DNA from: Rattus norvegicus | Lineage: Eukaryota > Chordata > Mammalia > Rodentia > Muridae | NCBI RefSeq assembly: GCF_036323735.1 | Contig: NC_086024.1 | Location: 60,652,424-60,716,423, forward strand | Direction of reading: 5' to 3' | DNA: 64,000 nucleotides | Part shown: one piece after another, positions 1 through 12,150 of the stretch | Layout of the letters: each line of letters starts with the position of its first letter | Numbering within the stretch: position 1 is the stretch's first letter | Notes under the pieces: generated by a model | What the model was told of the DNA's origin: nothing | The model's database searches: none | The model's input: only the letters and a program-made list of their open reading frames with translations | Program-made: the position numbers and the translations under genes

Positions 1-3000
1 TTCTTGATATATGTGGTTTTAAGTGAATGTTTACCATTTTAATATTAGACAAATTATACACAGAGATACACAATAAACAATATGTATATTTATTTGTAGT
101 GCAGGCTGTGAGAGGCTAGGCAAATGTTCCAACATGGCATCATCCTCCCACTCTCCACTGAAGATTTTAGAAATTGCTCTGTAGATCTTGGGTTTTGTTT
201 TTTGTTTGGGTTTTTTTATGTTGTTTTTTGTTTTTTGTTTTGTTTTGTTTTTTTGTCATGCTAGATGTTAGAAATACAATCTCAACAGTTGAAAATTCAA
301 TTTTGAGTCTTAAGGGATGTTTTTAATTGGATATTTTATTTATTTACATTACAAATGTTATCCTCTTTCGGACTTCCCCTCTGCAAACCCCTCTCCCACC
401 CCCCCATCCTGCTTCTATGAGGGTGCTACTCCACCCACCCACCCACTCCAGCCTCAGCACCCTAGCATTCCTCTACACTCAGGCATCCAGCCTTCACAGG
501 AACAAGGGTCTCCCCTTCTATTGATGCCAGAAAAGGCCCCTTCAGCTCCTTCAGTCCTTCCCCTAACACCTCCATTGGGGTCCCTGTGATCATTCTGATG
601 GTTGGCTTCAAACATACACATTTGTATTGGTCAGCATCTTGCAGAGCCTCTCAGAAGACAGCTGTATCAGTCTCCTGTCAGCAAGCACCTCTTGGCATCA
701 GCAATAGTGTTTGGGTTAGTGTTTATAATTTTCTCCTCCACACCATTTATTTAGTGCCCTCCACAGACTGTTGAGAAAATGACCCCTCATTCTCTGCTCT
801 TGATGATGTCTGATGTGAGTGTCACCACAATGACCAGTTACAGTAATAACTAAATAGATTTTATTTGCTTCTTATCTTGGCTTTTTAAAATATTGATGTT
901 AAATAGCAATGCAATATGCTGTAGAATCCTGGTTTTAAACCGTTTTACACACATATTTCTGACTCCATGACTTATATAAGTGCATCAAAAAACCTGAAGT
1001 AAGCTACTTCATTTCAATCTACCATAGTGTTGCTTTCGAACTGACCCAGTTGAACAGTTTCAAACACAGATGCTTGTCTCAGTGATTTAAATGTGCTGTG
1101 GAAGCATTACTTTTTTACCAGCATGAATTTGAAACTCAGAACCACTTTCTAATAGCAAAACCAATGATCTCCTGAAGAGTTTTCCCTTTACCTATTTATT
1201 TTACATGATTTGTCCTTTGTATTTATTGTGCACTATTCTAATCAGGTACGATACTGAAGAATTTATTGGGTATTTTTGTACTGAATCCTAACAACGCTTT
1301 GAAGAATGACACCATCACTGCTTTGCATAGGAACTTCAGATTCTGTAATGCCTTAACTGCAAAATGTGATTTATCCCATTTGTCCTAATTTCAAGTCTTG
1401 TCCTATGATAGAATCTTCTTATGCATTGTATTGATAAACTATCTGTTATATGTAAACCATGTTATGTATAAAAAGAAATTTTCTCTTAAAGCTACAAAAG
1501 AATATATTTCCAAATTGCAGAAATTAAAAACCCACATTAACAATTCTCTAGAACAATTATGAAATGCATGTGAGTAAGTGATAGGAAGTTCACGGACACT
1601 AAACCAATAAAGTGCACATGGGCAGACATTCCTAATCAATTACCAGATTCTTTCTTAGCAGGCCTAGATATTCCCCAAGATTTCTCAATGCAATATTTTA
1701 TGAACTTTAGAAATGTTATTGTTTAAATCTTGTTACACAATTATTATACAGTGGTTAAGGTATACTCTGTATCAGTAGGACAACATTCTCTTCTGTAGGA
1801 GCCTTTGTGGATATTCTCAGGAATATAAAATTGTTATTGAGAAAAAAGAATAAATGACTAGAGAAGCTGTTCTACCGTCTGACCAGACGTCTGAATGTCA
1901 AGACCATGTTGTCAAAATATTACGAGCCAATTTTCCACAGAATGCAGAACAGTTGCAGAACTATTTTAAATATATATATATAGAGAGATTGAATGGGTAT
2001 TTGTATAGAGAAGCTAAGTTTCTGGATTGAAAGTGTGGATAGAAACATCTTCATAAAATTGAAAAGAAAAACTTCGCAATAAAAGCGAGTGCAAGTTTTC
2101 AAGGGGATTGGGTCAAGTAGGATCCATATAGGATAAAAGAATAAGCAAAGGAGACTGAGCCCACACAGAGTAAAATACAAAGACAGCCGCAAGGAGGAGC
2201 AGTGTCCTCGAAGCAGAGTGAGGCATGAGCTCAAGAAATAAGAAGACATTCATTCTGACACCAACTGTGGTTTAAGTAGAGAAGACGAACATTTAGTGTA
2301 TCAATGAGAAACTTATTGATGATTTGAATAGAAGATGACTAGTGGTAATAATTCTTGATCAATTTGAAAAGAATAAGGAGACTAAAAGAAGAGGAAAGAA
2401 GAGAGCAATTATTATATATACAGATTCAGACATGCATACATAAACACACACAGGTGTATGTATTTAGATTTTCACCTATTTATTTCATTATGGGAATAAA
2501 GAATTCCAAGGAACAGAAACTAAACTTTTCAATTCCTTTTTTTTAATTAAATTGAGTATTTCTTAAGATCTCTAATATACATACTAGCCTCAAAATTCAT
2601 TTATGTAGTGATAATTTGCAATGGTGAATGTATTTATAAATACTGTTTTTAATGCTAAATGAAATCTTTCATTAGTAATCTTTCTATTTTATTGCCTGTG
2701 TAGGAAATAAATTGTAATAGTTCTTACAGACTTTGGATATTGGGTGCTTCTGAATCATTAAATTTTGATTTCTTCCAGACTGTTCTTTGATATAATATTT
2801 TGGTCATGTTGCCAATTAATTATATTGATTCAGTTAAAGGGAAAAGTTTTTTTGTATTTTTTTAGAACACATTCCAGATTAGCTAATCAGGCCTAAGCTT
2901 ATAACCATAGAGATGTTTTAAAAGGGCTGCCTCTAACAACCATTACCGCCTCTTAAATTTAACCCAATTTATAAAATATATTTTATATATTTTTTTCTTT

Positions 3001-3007
3001 GTTACAG
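1..3007 (+). other. Dgkb: Dgkb intron (3' part), mostly unique AT-rich DNA
   Basis: This is sequence upstream of the first visible exon, inferred to be intron because exon 3008-3124 starts at a splice acceptor in mid-protein. It holds a T/G-rich simple stretch (about 190-255) and an antisense L1 3' end (about 317-735). Between about 740 and 2990 I see no exon, SINE or other recognisable element; a short TA run sits near 1970-1985. The last 35 bases form a T-rich tract leading to the acceptor. Confidence 0.8.
317..735 (-). mobile_element. L1 3'-UTR fragment, antisense, with internal deletion
   Basis: The segment reads as the reverse complement of the rodent L1 3' end: TTATTTACATTACAAATGTTA, then a C-rich stretch (complement of the L1 G-rich tract), then the 3'-UTR pieces near 540-720. 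Compared with the other copies in this window, about 150 bases are missing between the AAAAGGCCCC at about 530-540 and the TTCAGCTCCTTCAGTCC that follows, so the copy carries an internal deletion. No coding part of ORF2 remains. It is an ordinary 5'-truncated insertion in antisense to Dgkb. I could not find clean flanking duplications. Confidence 0.85.
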
Positions 3008-3124
3008 GAAAGACAGTCAACAGCTAAAAAGGAAAAGGGCAGCTCCCAGCAGCCAAATAAAGTGACAGACAAGAACAAAATGCAAAGAGCTAACTCTGTC
3101 ACTATGGATGGACAAGGTTTGCAG
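3008..3124 (+). CDS. Dgkb: Dgkb internal exon 1 of 6 in window: linker between C1 domains and kinase domain
   Basis: A 117-bp exon (39 codons, phase 0 in and 0 out) bounded by a pyrimidine-rich acceptor ending TTGTTACAG and the donor GTAATG. It opens ERQSTAKKEKG and closes MDGQGLQ, which I recognise as the hydrophilic Ser/Lys/Gln-rich linker of diacylglycerol kinase beta just before the catalytic domain. In the family, DGK-beta phosphorylates diacylglycerol to phosphatidic acid at neuronal membranes; EF hands and two C1 domains lie upstream of this linker and are outside the window. The exon has no catalytic residue. The next exon starts in phase 0 with ITPIPGTHP, exactly where the family sequence continues, which supports the call. 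The length is a multiple of three, so skipping would keep the frame and delete only the linker. The open frame reads back into the intron to 2999, but no start codon belongs here. Confidence 0.93.
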
Positions 3125-6100
3125 GTAATGGTTTCAAAAGTACAAATTATAGTAGCATTCATATTTGTTACTGTCATACTCTGAGGAGCACATATGTTCA
3201 GTTATCAACACATTCTCTCATCATTTATATTATTTCAGTAGAATTCTTCAGAAAAATCATTATTAATTTATCAAAATGTCAGTCTTGTACTTGATTGACA
3301 GAATGACATTCTGGACAGATTAGTGATTTATATCGTTATCTCCATTTAAAATAAAATTGGCAAAAAACTAATGTGAATGTGAAAGTTTAAAAGTAATATT
3401 TAACTTTATTGTCCACACTTGGGCTATTTACATTTATTATCTGCCTCCATCCAGTTATAATCCCACATAAAAACACACATGTATACATGCATATGTTCAC
3501 TCACATAAATGCATATACTCTGTGTGGGTCTAATTATGAGGAGTGAATTTAATTGTGAGCATATACCTTTAGGAAAGAATGCTATCTGTGCGAATAAATT
3601 TTTAAAATAAAATAACAAAATGAGGTATTCCATGTAATGTATCAATATTTTCTATTTTAAATTGAACTCAACGATCATACATAATTATAATTCAGACAAA
3701 GAGAAGTGGCTGGAAGTTTTTAGAAACCTAAGAATTATCACTTTGACTTCTGACATAAAACATATCCTATCCACCTACATTATAAATTGTTTTGCACAAT
3801 AAATATATTTAGCTAATTTGCTCATGTTATAAAAATGAGTATTTATTAAAGTAAACAACATCATTTTAAGGTCTAGAAATGTTTGATTACTTGATTCTTT
3901 CATGTTTTCAATTACATAGTTCTCTGAGTTTTATTTTCTATTAATGCATTTAAAGTCCCAGGCTTTTCTTTGCATCAACTGCTTATCACATAGATGACTG
4001 CAGAATACAGTTGCATACAACACTTGGGATCCTAATACATATTAATTTTAATCATATTTAATTAATGATTTTATCTTTAATAACTATTAAATTATTTGCG
4101 ATACTATGTATCACATACTTCATATCCCATAATCAGTAGCACAGTTAAGAGTAAACAGAATATGTCTAATAATTGCTTAATTAGAATTTTGAAAAGTTCA
4201 CTGAAACCTAAATAATAATTGCTTACCAATTGATAATGAGGTAATTTTTGTAATCTAATTAAATATACTACAAATAGAAAATATTTCCTGAGTAATTAAA
4301 CTTAAATGCAAAAAGAAATTTCAAACAAATGGCATTATATTCATATATATATACATAATTCAGTCATGAAATAATATATCTCAGTTTTATTTTTGGAAAT
4401 CATATCCATGTATTTAATAATCTCATGCATGATTCATCTCCAATTTGAAATTTGACTACAATTTTGATAGCAAAAATTTTACTGTGATGTCATCCATTTT
4501 TCCAAGTATTATCAACATTGAAATTTAATATAAAATTATAAATACTGATTAGTTTACATTGTTAGTAGTTCTGGGACACTGCCTAAAAGCACAATTTGTA
4601 AATTTAAGCACATTTAACAGGTGCTTAGGTGCATATTCCTTATCATAAAAAAGGAAGCTTTGAACATATGCAAATGTTTCAGATAACACAAGAATTCAGA
4701 CACTATTTTATATATATATTTGTCGTAGTTTGTATTAGTGAGATAATTCTCTGAACATAAACTCATTATCATTATGCTTATTACCATATTTAAAACTATA
4801 GTTTTGATAGTCAGAATTTAGAAAATACCCCATATACCTGACATTAGTCAGGGCAGAGTCACAGTCTGAGTAAAGAAATCCCTGGCTTAGTCTGTGTGAT
4901 ATCTTCCACAGTATCTTGTACCTTACTCAATAAATCTAAATATGTATGTGAAGTTAGAATTTGTAAATACTATGCTCATTCATGTATCATTGTGTTGTTT
5001 GAAGGTCTGAGACAAAATAACATATTCACTAGAAAAATAATATCTATGCTTCCTAATTCCTAAGCTTTAAATAGTCAGATTTGCTGTTTTTCAGTTTAAA
5101 GCAAGAACTAAATGGTGCATACAGAGTATCATAAAGATTTTATAGTTATGTGGTGACATAAGTTTTATTTTAATATTTATTTGAGACGAAAATGAAGTAT
5201 TTATCCTTGTATAGATAAGGATAGACATGTTAAATTGCACATGATCAACAATGACAATTCTTCATACCATTGCTGGCATAAGAAATTATCAGCTAAAAGT
5301 GTTAGTTGAGAAATGAAGACATCAATTCAGACAAAACAGTGTTAAATAAATAGAAGTGTAATTGTCAAGAACTTGGGGTTTAAATTTTGTGTATTATCCT
5401 GTGTATAATTGTGTTTCATCTTGCATGTGTGACCTCACATAATTTTGATCAGAATGAAAAATGGGAAAATATCCCTTAAAAATTATTTGATTCCAAGTAG
5501 AAAATATTTTATGGTTGCTTATCACCTTCAAAACAGTAAAATCATTGTTTCTTAAATTAATGTAAAATATATATATACCCAAATAATAATCATCTGTGAA
5601 CTTTATATAATGTATGTCCTGGAAAAGCATTGAGTAGCAGTCCAGTTTGCATATAACTCATTGACAGGAGAGGTCTACACTGCTATAAGAAGATTAATCA
5701 TAGTTAGGCACATTCATCTTCTTCCTTTCCAACTAACCAGTATAATGATCAGGATTATTATTTCTAATTAGAGGAAGTAATAGATCATGCATAACCCTAG
5801 GATGAATCTCATTAATTAACCCAAGTCCTATGGGACTTCAAATTGCAGTGGTTTAGCACTCTGTCTTTGTCATTGCTCACACCACAGGTTTACACTTCAA
5901 ATATAGTATCAAATGTAATGGAAATGTCAGTTTTTAGCATGCAAGAACTCTAATGATAATAAGAATTATCCTATTTGTGAACAAATATAGAAAATAATGC
6001 TCAATTAAGCTTATTACGAGATATTTACCTAGATCCTAAATATTATGTAAAATTTCTTAATTAAAAAACATCACCAGATAATGAAAAAAATACAATTTGT

Positions 6101-6284
6101 AATCAAACCTGTGATAAAGGGGACCTTAATCATTAATATCTTAATTCAAACTGGTATGTTTTCCACACAATTCATTTATCCTTATGTCTTTTTGACTTTA
6201 TGTTTTGTAGTCACGGATGAATTAAAGATAAACACATGTACTATAACAACTGTTTAGTATGTATGCAGGTCAGTTCATTTCTTT

Positions 6285-6377
6285 TTTTTTTTTTTCTTTT
6301 TTTCGGAGCTGGGGACCGAACCCAGGGCCTTGCGCTTGCTAGGCAAGCGCTCTACCACTGAGCTAAATCTCCAACCT
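6285..6377 (-). mobile_element. ID (BC1-like) SINE with 16-bp target-site duplication
   Basis: The reverse complement reads as the rat ID consensus: a tRNA-Ala-derived body with GAGCTAGCTCAGTGG-type A box, the TTCGGTCCCCAGCTCCG end and an A-tail, seen here as the T-run at 6281-6305. It is flanked by a perfect 16-bp direct repeat, GTCAGTTCATTTCTTT, at 6269-6284 and 6378-6393, the signature of L1-driven insertion. High identity to the other ID copies suggests a fairly recent insertion. It is not a tRNA gene and lacks the unique 3' region of the BC1 locus. Confidence 0.95.
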
Positions 6378-6513
6378 GTCAGTTCATTTCTTTAGTCAGT
6401 ATGTATAATTCTCTAAACTTATTGAATATTTTTAAATCAATTCTTAGAGTCATTCTAATTTCTGTTTATATGTTGAGTTATTAGTTTACAGTTTTAAGAA
6501 CTATAGCCTTTCA

Positions 6514-6712
6514 GCTGGGTGGCAATGTCACATGCCTTTAATACCTGTGCTTGGGATGCAGAGACAGACAGATCTCTGAATTTGAGGCCAGCCTGGTGTA
6601 CAGAATGAGTTTCTGGTGAATTGGGGCTACACAGAAAAGTCTGCCTCAAAACAATCAATCAAAACAACAAAAAACAAAAACAAGCCACTAACAACATTAA
6701 AACAACCAAAAT
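6514..6712 (+). mobile_element. B1 SINE, degenerate
   Basis: It begins GCTGGGTGGCAATGTCACAT, has the B1 core CTTGGGATGCAGAGACAGAC and GAGGCCAGCCTGG, and ends in a CAA-rich tail. B1 derives from 7SL RNA. Several substitutions and an extended A/C-rich tail suggest an older copy. Sense orientation with respect to Dgkb. Confidence 0.85.
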
Positions 6713-8929
6713 ACAACTGAGTTCACCTCTACAAATATTCTGTTAGTTTCTAAATAATACACAAGACAGAGGGTTGAGTAAGACAAATATCAAGGCCAAA
6801 ATTTGAAGTCACGTGTAATTAAGGATGACATGCCAGAAGGATATATATGGACAACTAATTCAAATCGAAGAGCATTAGCTAGTAGTGTTTATGAGAATTA
6901 GACAGCTATCAAGTATGACTCCTAAGCTTTAGGAACAATAACATTATACCTAGAGTGAAAATCAACACTGAAAATTATAGAGTCCTGTAGAGATGTAACA
7001 AGTAATAGTAATAGTTGTTCCAAGTCTGGAAAAGCTTTCATGAGCACTCTGACTTTTGATGTGAGTGTTATAAACACACTGGGAAAGGTTATACAGAAAC
7101 ATTATGTTACTCAGTGTATTTTAAAAGGCTCACTCTTGTTAAAGTTAGCTTATTGGAGGATTGGTTGAGCATTTCATAGCTGCCGTAAGTAACTAAAGGT
7201 TATAGTATCAAAAACTTACCATAGAGATTTGTAAGTAGAGAAATATTTCGAGAATAGAATCCACCTAGAAAATAATGAATACATGGACAATTTAGATGAA
7301 ACTCTTGGGTCTGAAGTGGCAAAGTTGACGTTAGCTCAGATGCCGAAGGCTTCAGGAGATTGTAATTTAAGAATTAATTCAATGCCAAAGAATATAACAC
7401 AAGTAGTCAGACTGACATGAAATTCTTGAGAAAGAATGAATATAAATTTGAGGTAAAACACATCTTGATGGTATTAAGAGTGATCAAATAAGACGGTATT
7501 ACTGAAGGTGTGAGCCTCTGTAGGGAAGTGTTGAACTAGACTCACAACCAATTTATCTCCAGAGTCACACTCTAAATTTACTCTACTAGACTTACAAGGA
7601 TGAAGTCTATGCTGCGTGGAAGAGAACCCAGTATTAGCAGTTTCTTTGTACTAATAATTCTTTGCGACTTTGAGAAAGTACAGGGTGCCTCAGAGACATT
7701 TCAAGCACAGAGTTTGGGTAATGGGAGACTGAGGGAGTATCTGAAGAGGGATGTCGTCTCTATTACATCCTGCTCTATTGTGCAGTGATCTCATCTTCCG
7801 CATGAGTATATGCCTTCAGGTGAGCATCGCTTCAGGCTCAAAGGATTATTTATTGATGGTTATTTCTTTTGCTTTTTATCTCAATAAAAGCATACAAAAT
7901 ATTTTATCATAGCAGTGCATGTGTTTTTTTTTATATCATACTTTTTGACTTCATTCCTAAATGTTTTTATAATGATTTTTTTAAACTCCTAATTGGACTT
8001 AAGACCCCCTGAACTTGAGGGAAGTTATTTCTGGTACTGAAAAGCTAGCCAGCTACACATTGATGGACCTTGAAGGAGAACCCCCCAGCCAACAACTTAC
8101 TAAACCAGCATAATTCCTAATAATAATCTAAGCATTGTCCTTATACACGAAGATATGTGTAGTCCTCACAACTCACCCAGGTAAGGGAAACGTCTTTTGC
8201 AACAGGCAGCACAGAAAAACCACATCCAGTAAAAAGTAAAACCATGACCCCAGTCCTGATGATGGGTATATTCACAAAATACTCCCACACCTCAGGTTCA
8301 GAGAACATTGCTGAAGAAGGATAAACGGATTTGAAAATAAGATGCCCAGGGTCTTTGCTGTAAGATTATGTTGCTTCCTAATGCCAAAAACTACACCCAT
8401 AAACTGTCACCAACATGACAGCATAAACATGAACCAAACAAGGACAAGAACAATAGCCAAGCTGAGGTGGATGGCAGAAAGCTTACAAAGCCTCAACCGT
8501 ACACAAGGAACTTCAGGCAGCTAAAGAATACAGATAGTGGGAAAACAGTCTTCCTTAGGGAAGAGCACACCAACTAACTTTACAATACAAATGGTCAGCC
8601 CTGAAAATACACATATTTGAAATATTTAAGAGACTGAGTAGGTTATACTTAGGAATAAACGTGTATGCACATATTCAACTATGATTGTAGTAACAGTTAA
8701 TAAAAAGAAAGCTACGAATTTGAAAGAGGGACACATGACAGGGTTTAAAGGAACACAGGGGAAAGATGAAATTATGTAATTATAAGTCAAAAAAGCTCTC
8801 GGTTAAAGGTTATATTTAGAAGTAAGAAACTAACGGTAATTATAACACTAATGTATGTCTGTGATGCAGTCCTTGGGTCGTCTTATTTTACCAATTGTCT
8901 TAAAAATATTCTTTAGGTAAAGCCCTCTG

Positions 8930-9130
8930 AGGCTTAGGATGATTCAGGTAGCAGACACCTTGTCTGGTGTTCAGGAAGCCCAGGGTTGGATTCACAAAAA
9001 TACATAAAATGGTCATGATGGGGTATGTTCTTAATCCCAACATTCAGGACCTGATAGAGGAGGATTAGAAGTTGCCTCATCCTTTAAGAGTGATTTTGAG
9101 ACCAGAACTTATCTCAAAGTAAAGAAAAGA
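8930..9130 (+). mobile_element. B4-type SINE (ID-like head, B1-like tail)
   Basis: The left part resembles a decayed ID/tRNA body (GGCTTAGGATGATTCAGG through CCCAGGGTTGGATTC); the right part resembles B1 (GGTCATGATGGGGTATGTTC through TTTTGAGACCAGAAC), followed by an AAAGAAAAGAGGG tail. Fusion of the two is the layout of rodent B4 elements. The copy is old and diverged, so the exact subfamily is not assignable by eye. Confidence 0.6.
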
Positions 9131-9899
9131 GGGAAGGGTGGTCTTAAGCCATCAAGGAAAGCTGGAAGGGAAGAGAGGGAGAGAGGGGAGAAAGAAGAAA
9201 CTATTCCAGATATACATTAACTTCTAAGTTTGATGACTGGATTGAATCAAACAAGATAAAAATATCGTTCAGGTAGGCAATACTAAAGTAAAGTAATAAA
9301 ATACAATTTTGGCAGTGCAATTTTAGATGGTTTGGTATAAAAGCCCCTTTTTATCATCCTTGAAGTATTTTTGTGTGAATATGAAATTTTGGAGCAATAA
9401 AAAACTTAAAGTTTCTAAAAATGTAATTATGAGATATTCCCATAAGACTTCATTTATATATGTCAGCCATACCAAGTTGGAGAAACTAAGCAAAGTGTTT
9501 ATGCTCACTTCTTCAGTACATGGAACTTACATTACAATACATATCCATCGCTTTGGACTGAGTGCTGCATGGAGAGGCACTGATTTCTAGAAATCAGGAT
9601 GAAGAATTTTAGTGAATTAAGATTATCTGAGACAATTTAAGTTATGAAGTCAGAGACTGACATTGGGTATGCCCATAACCTTAATTGACAATTGCATAAT
9701 ATAAGATAAAATAGAATATCTTTCACAGTTTTGACATCATTTTTTAACAGCTTCTTCTGGAAAAGTATGTGTATTGCTATGTGTGACAGACAATAAAGTA
9801 TTTCACTATGCCTGATTCCATATGAATCCTATATGATGGGTCTTACTTTTCACTCATGTCCACCACATTTAGGTTATACAGTATATAAGATAATGAAAA

Positions 9900-10350
9900 A
9901 CAAGGCAGTAACAGCCACGATCCCCATTCGTGTTTTTGTCTCACTTGAAAAGAGTGCTGAGGTAGGGTATGGGGACAGCTTCGCATTTTCATCAGGAGTA
10001 GTGCTAACTTGTAGTAGTAACGTCTCTGTGTTATCTTCAAAGCCGCCTTAGTTCCTCTTAAGTTAAATGGTCCATGCCGGACAGGAAGGAGAGCAATGGT
10101 TACTCCTCTTCTATAGAAAGCACAGAATCCAACCATCCTGTATTTGGGTCCTAGGTCTTTGATAATAAAATGCCACAGGACAGTTAAGGCTTACACTTGA
10201 GGCATTTTTTACCGCAGAGCTGGAGGAAGAGATGGTCAAGAGCATGGCGCAGATGAACTCCTTGACCATGGGCTCCATTCTTTCGGTTTGGAGGCAGCAA
10301 GCAGCTTCCTGTGTGTTCACATGTTCTTTCTGTGTGTTGGAATGAGGATG
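9900..10350. other. CpG-enriched unexplained patch in intron
   Basis: About 450 bases with a visible excess of CpG (for example in CACGATCCCC, AGCCGCCTTAG, ATGCCGGACAGG, TACCGCAGAG, CATGGCGCAG, CTTTCGGTTTGG) compared with the CpG-poor intron around it. One plus frame is open from about 10201 to 10536 without a recognisable product. I recognise no repeat or gene. Possibilities are an old retrocopy, an unrecognised repeat, or a conserved regulatory element; the sequence alone does not decide. Confidence 0.4.
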
Positions 10351-11191
10351 GGAGAAGCTTCACAGCAACTGCCTGTATACTTCACCAGAGGAGACATAAG
10401 CCTGCTTTTCTACTCATTATTTATCCACTTACCTTACAAGACATTGGAAGCTCAATATCTGAAACATTCATTTATATTTGTACACATATGCATATGTAAA
10501 CACTCGTTCTATAAGCCTCAAAAGCCACTGAAATGAAAATAAAATAGGAAAAATCTCTCAACTCTATTGTCCCTTTTCTTAGACCAAAAGCATTTCAACT
10601 TGTCAAACTTGACAAAGACTAGATAACACTGCAGGTCTTTGGCTCTCAAATCTAAGACTTCTGTCTGCTTAGCATCCACATTTACTCAAGCAACTAGGCC
10701 TTCTTTTTATAGAAGCAAAGGTTAACACAGTTTTAAAGCTTTTTCTCTGAGCATAGAAAAATGTGCCAGATTTGCCTGAAATAAAATTTCTGCTCTGACA
10801 AACATTATGTGTTCCCTTAGCACCTGAGCCTCATAGCTACTGCTTTGTCACTGACGACACTGAATGAAGGGAAATGGGTATTAACTGGGTTAGTTAGGCA
10901 TTATCAAAGGAGCACAGAACCACAGTAACTCATGGCATACACAAGTGCCTTTGATATCCTCTTATTTTATAACCACAGTGATGCAGAAGGAAAGCGGGTG
11001 ACTGACCTTTCTACTTTTATATTCCCATCTTGGGCATTTGACTTTCTCGCATGTGAAACGTCATCATTCTAATTCTTCAAGTCCTCTTTCATTCTTCTAA
11101 GTCATTGTATTTATTTCTCCATCCAACCTGCTTCAAAACAACACCCTTGTATTATTTACAGTTTTTCTGCTTATTTTATAATCTAGTCTGT

Positions 11192-11315
11192 GACACACAA
11201 ACACACACACACGCACAGACACACACAGGCACACACACACACAGACACACACATACACACAGACATACACACACAGACACACACACATCTATCTATCTCT
11301 CTCTATATATATATA
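11192..11315. repeat. CA-rich microsatellite with ATCT and TA end
   Basis: An interrupted (CA)n with GC and GA interruptions, followed by ATCTATCTATCTCTCTCTATA and a short TA run. Overlapping open frames rich in His/Thr here are low-complexity artefacts. Confidence 0.95.
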
Positions 11316-11547
11316 GGAAATTTGGAACCTTTTAAAACAATATTTGTTGGAATTTATAATGATATTTTTAAATATTTCAATACCTATCTCAGAAAAGGGC
11401 TTTGAAATCGTTCAAAAGAATTCTGACCAAGTGTGAATTTTAAATACAACCTAATATAGTGATTAGCCACGTAAGAAGTGAGGAAAGAAAAACAATCATT
11501 ATTGTAACTATTTGAAATTTTATAATTTTGCTCCAATCCTTATTTAG

Positions 11548-11640
11548 GAGCTGGGGAGAGAGCTCAGTCAGGAAAGTACTTGCAACACAAAAATGACGAC
11601 CCAAGATCAAGTCCCCAGTATTCACCTAGAACAGGCAAGA
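11548..11640 (+). mobile_element. SINE-like tRNA-derived fragment (B2/B4/ID type)
   Basis: GGAGCTGGGGAGAGAGCTCAG and CAAGATCAAGTCCCCAGTATT resemble the A-box and B-box parts of a rodent tRNA-derived SINE. It is diverged and no clear tail is seen before the pyrimidine block that follows, so the family is uncertain. Confidence 0.45.
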
Positions 11641-11684
11641 GCAGCAACATCGCGGTATCCTTGCAACAGACAGGAAGAACCCAG

Positions 11685-11760
11685 CTCTCCCTCTCCCCCT
11701 CCCCCTCCCCCTCCCTCTCCCTCTCAGTCCCTCTCTCCCTCCCCCTCTCCCCATTCATCC
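11685..11760. repeat. Polypyrimidine (CCCTCT/CCCCCT)n tract
   Basis: Nearly uninterrupted C/T on the plus strand for about 75 bases, built of CCCTCC and CCCTCT units. Because all three plus frames stay open across it, it creates long Ser/Pro-rich open frames that are not genes. The tract could form a triplex or i-motif in vitro. Confidence 0.9.
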
Positions 11761-11804
11761 TCTCACAGAGTCAGAAACCCCATTTCCCGTCCCCCTTTCC
11801 TCTC

Positions 11805-12150
11805 TGAGCATATTCCTCCTACCCAGACTTATGTCTCTTCAAGGTTAGGTGCATCCTCTCCCACTGAAGCCAGACCAAGTGTCCCTCCTTGGGAACAGAT
11901 TCTACAGACAGGCAGCAGTTTAGGGATTGCCCCTGCTCCAATTGTGGGGGACCCAATGGAGACTGAGCTGCAAACTTGCTACATACGCTACATACGTCCT
12001 GGGGGCCTTGGTTCAGCCCGTGTTGGTGGTCCAGTCTCTGAGAGCTCCCAAGAGTTCAAATTAGTTGACTCTATTGATCTTCCTGTGGAGTTCCTGTTCC
12101 CTTCAGGGCCTTCAATCCTCCCCCAACTCGCCCATAAGAGTCCCTGACCC
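11805..12150 (-). mobile_element. Old L1-related 3' segment, antisense (tentative)
   Basis: Phrases such as TCCCACTGAAGCCAGACCA, CCTGGGGGCCTTGG and TCTGAGAGCTCCCAAGAG resemble the reverse complement of an older (Lx-like) rodent L1 3' region. An open frame of 184 codons (11593-12147) crosses it and the polypyrimidine block, but has no recognisable domain. The class assignment is from memory of such repeats and needs a repeat-library comparison. Confidence 0.4.

Noticed and set aside
2999..3184. 61-codon frame extending the Dgkb exon on both sides
   Set aside because: The extra residues are intron read-through; GT-AG borders and the fit to the next exon set the exon at 3008-3124.
6285..6377. 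tRNA-like sequence as a possible tRNA gene or the BC1 RNA gene
   Set aside because: The A-tail, target-site duplication and repeated occurrence in the window show it to be a dispersed ID SINE; BC1's unique 3' part is absent.
11192..11315. Regular CA repeats as a possible CRISPR-like or tandem coding repeat
   Set aside because: Dinucleotide microsatellite without spacers, in a mammalian intron.
11593..12147. 184-codon open frame on the plus strand
   Set aside because: It spans a SINE-like piece, a polypyrimidine tract that cannot encode stops in these frames, and an old repeat; no domain, no splice or promoter context.
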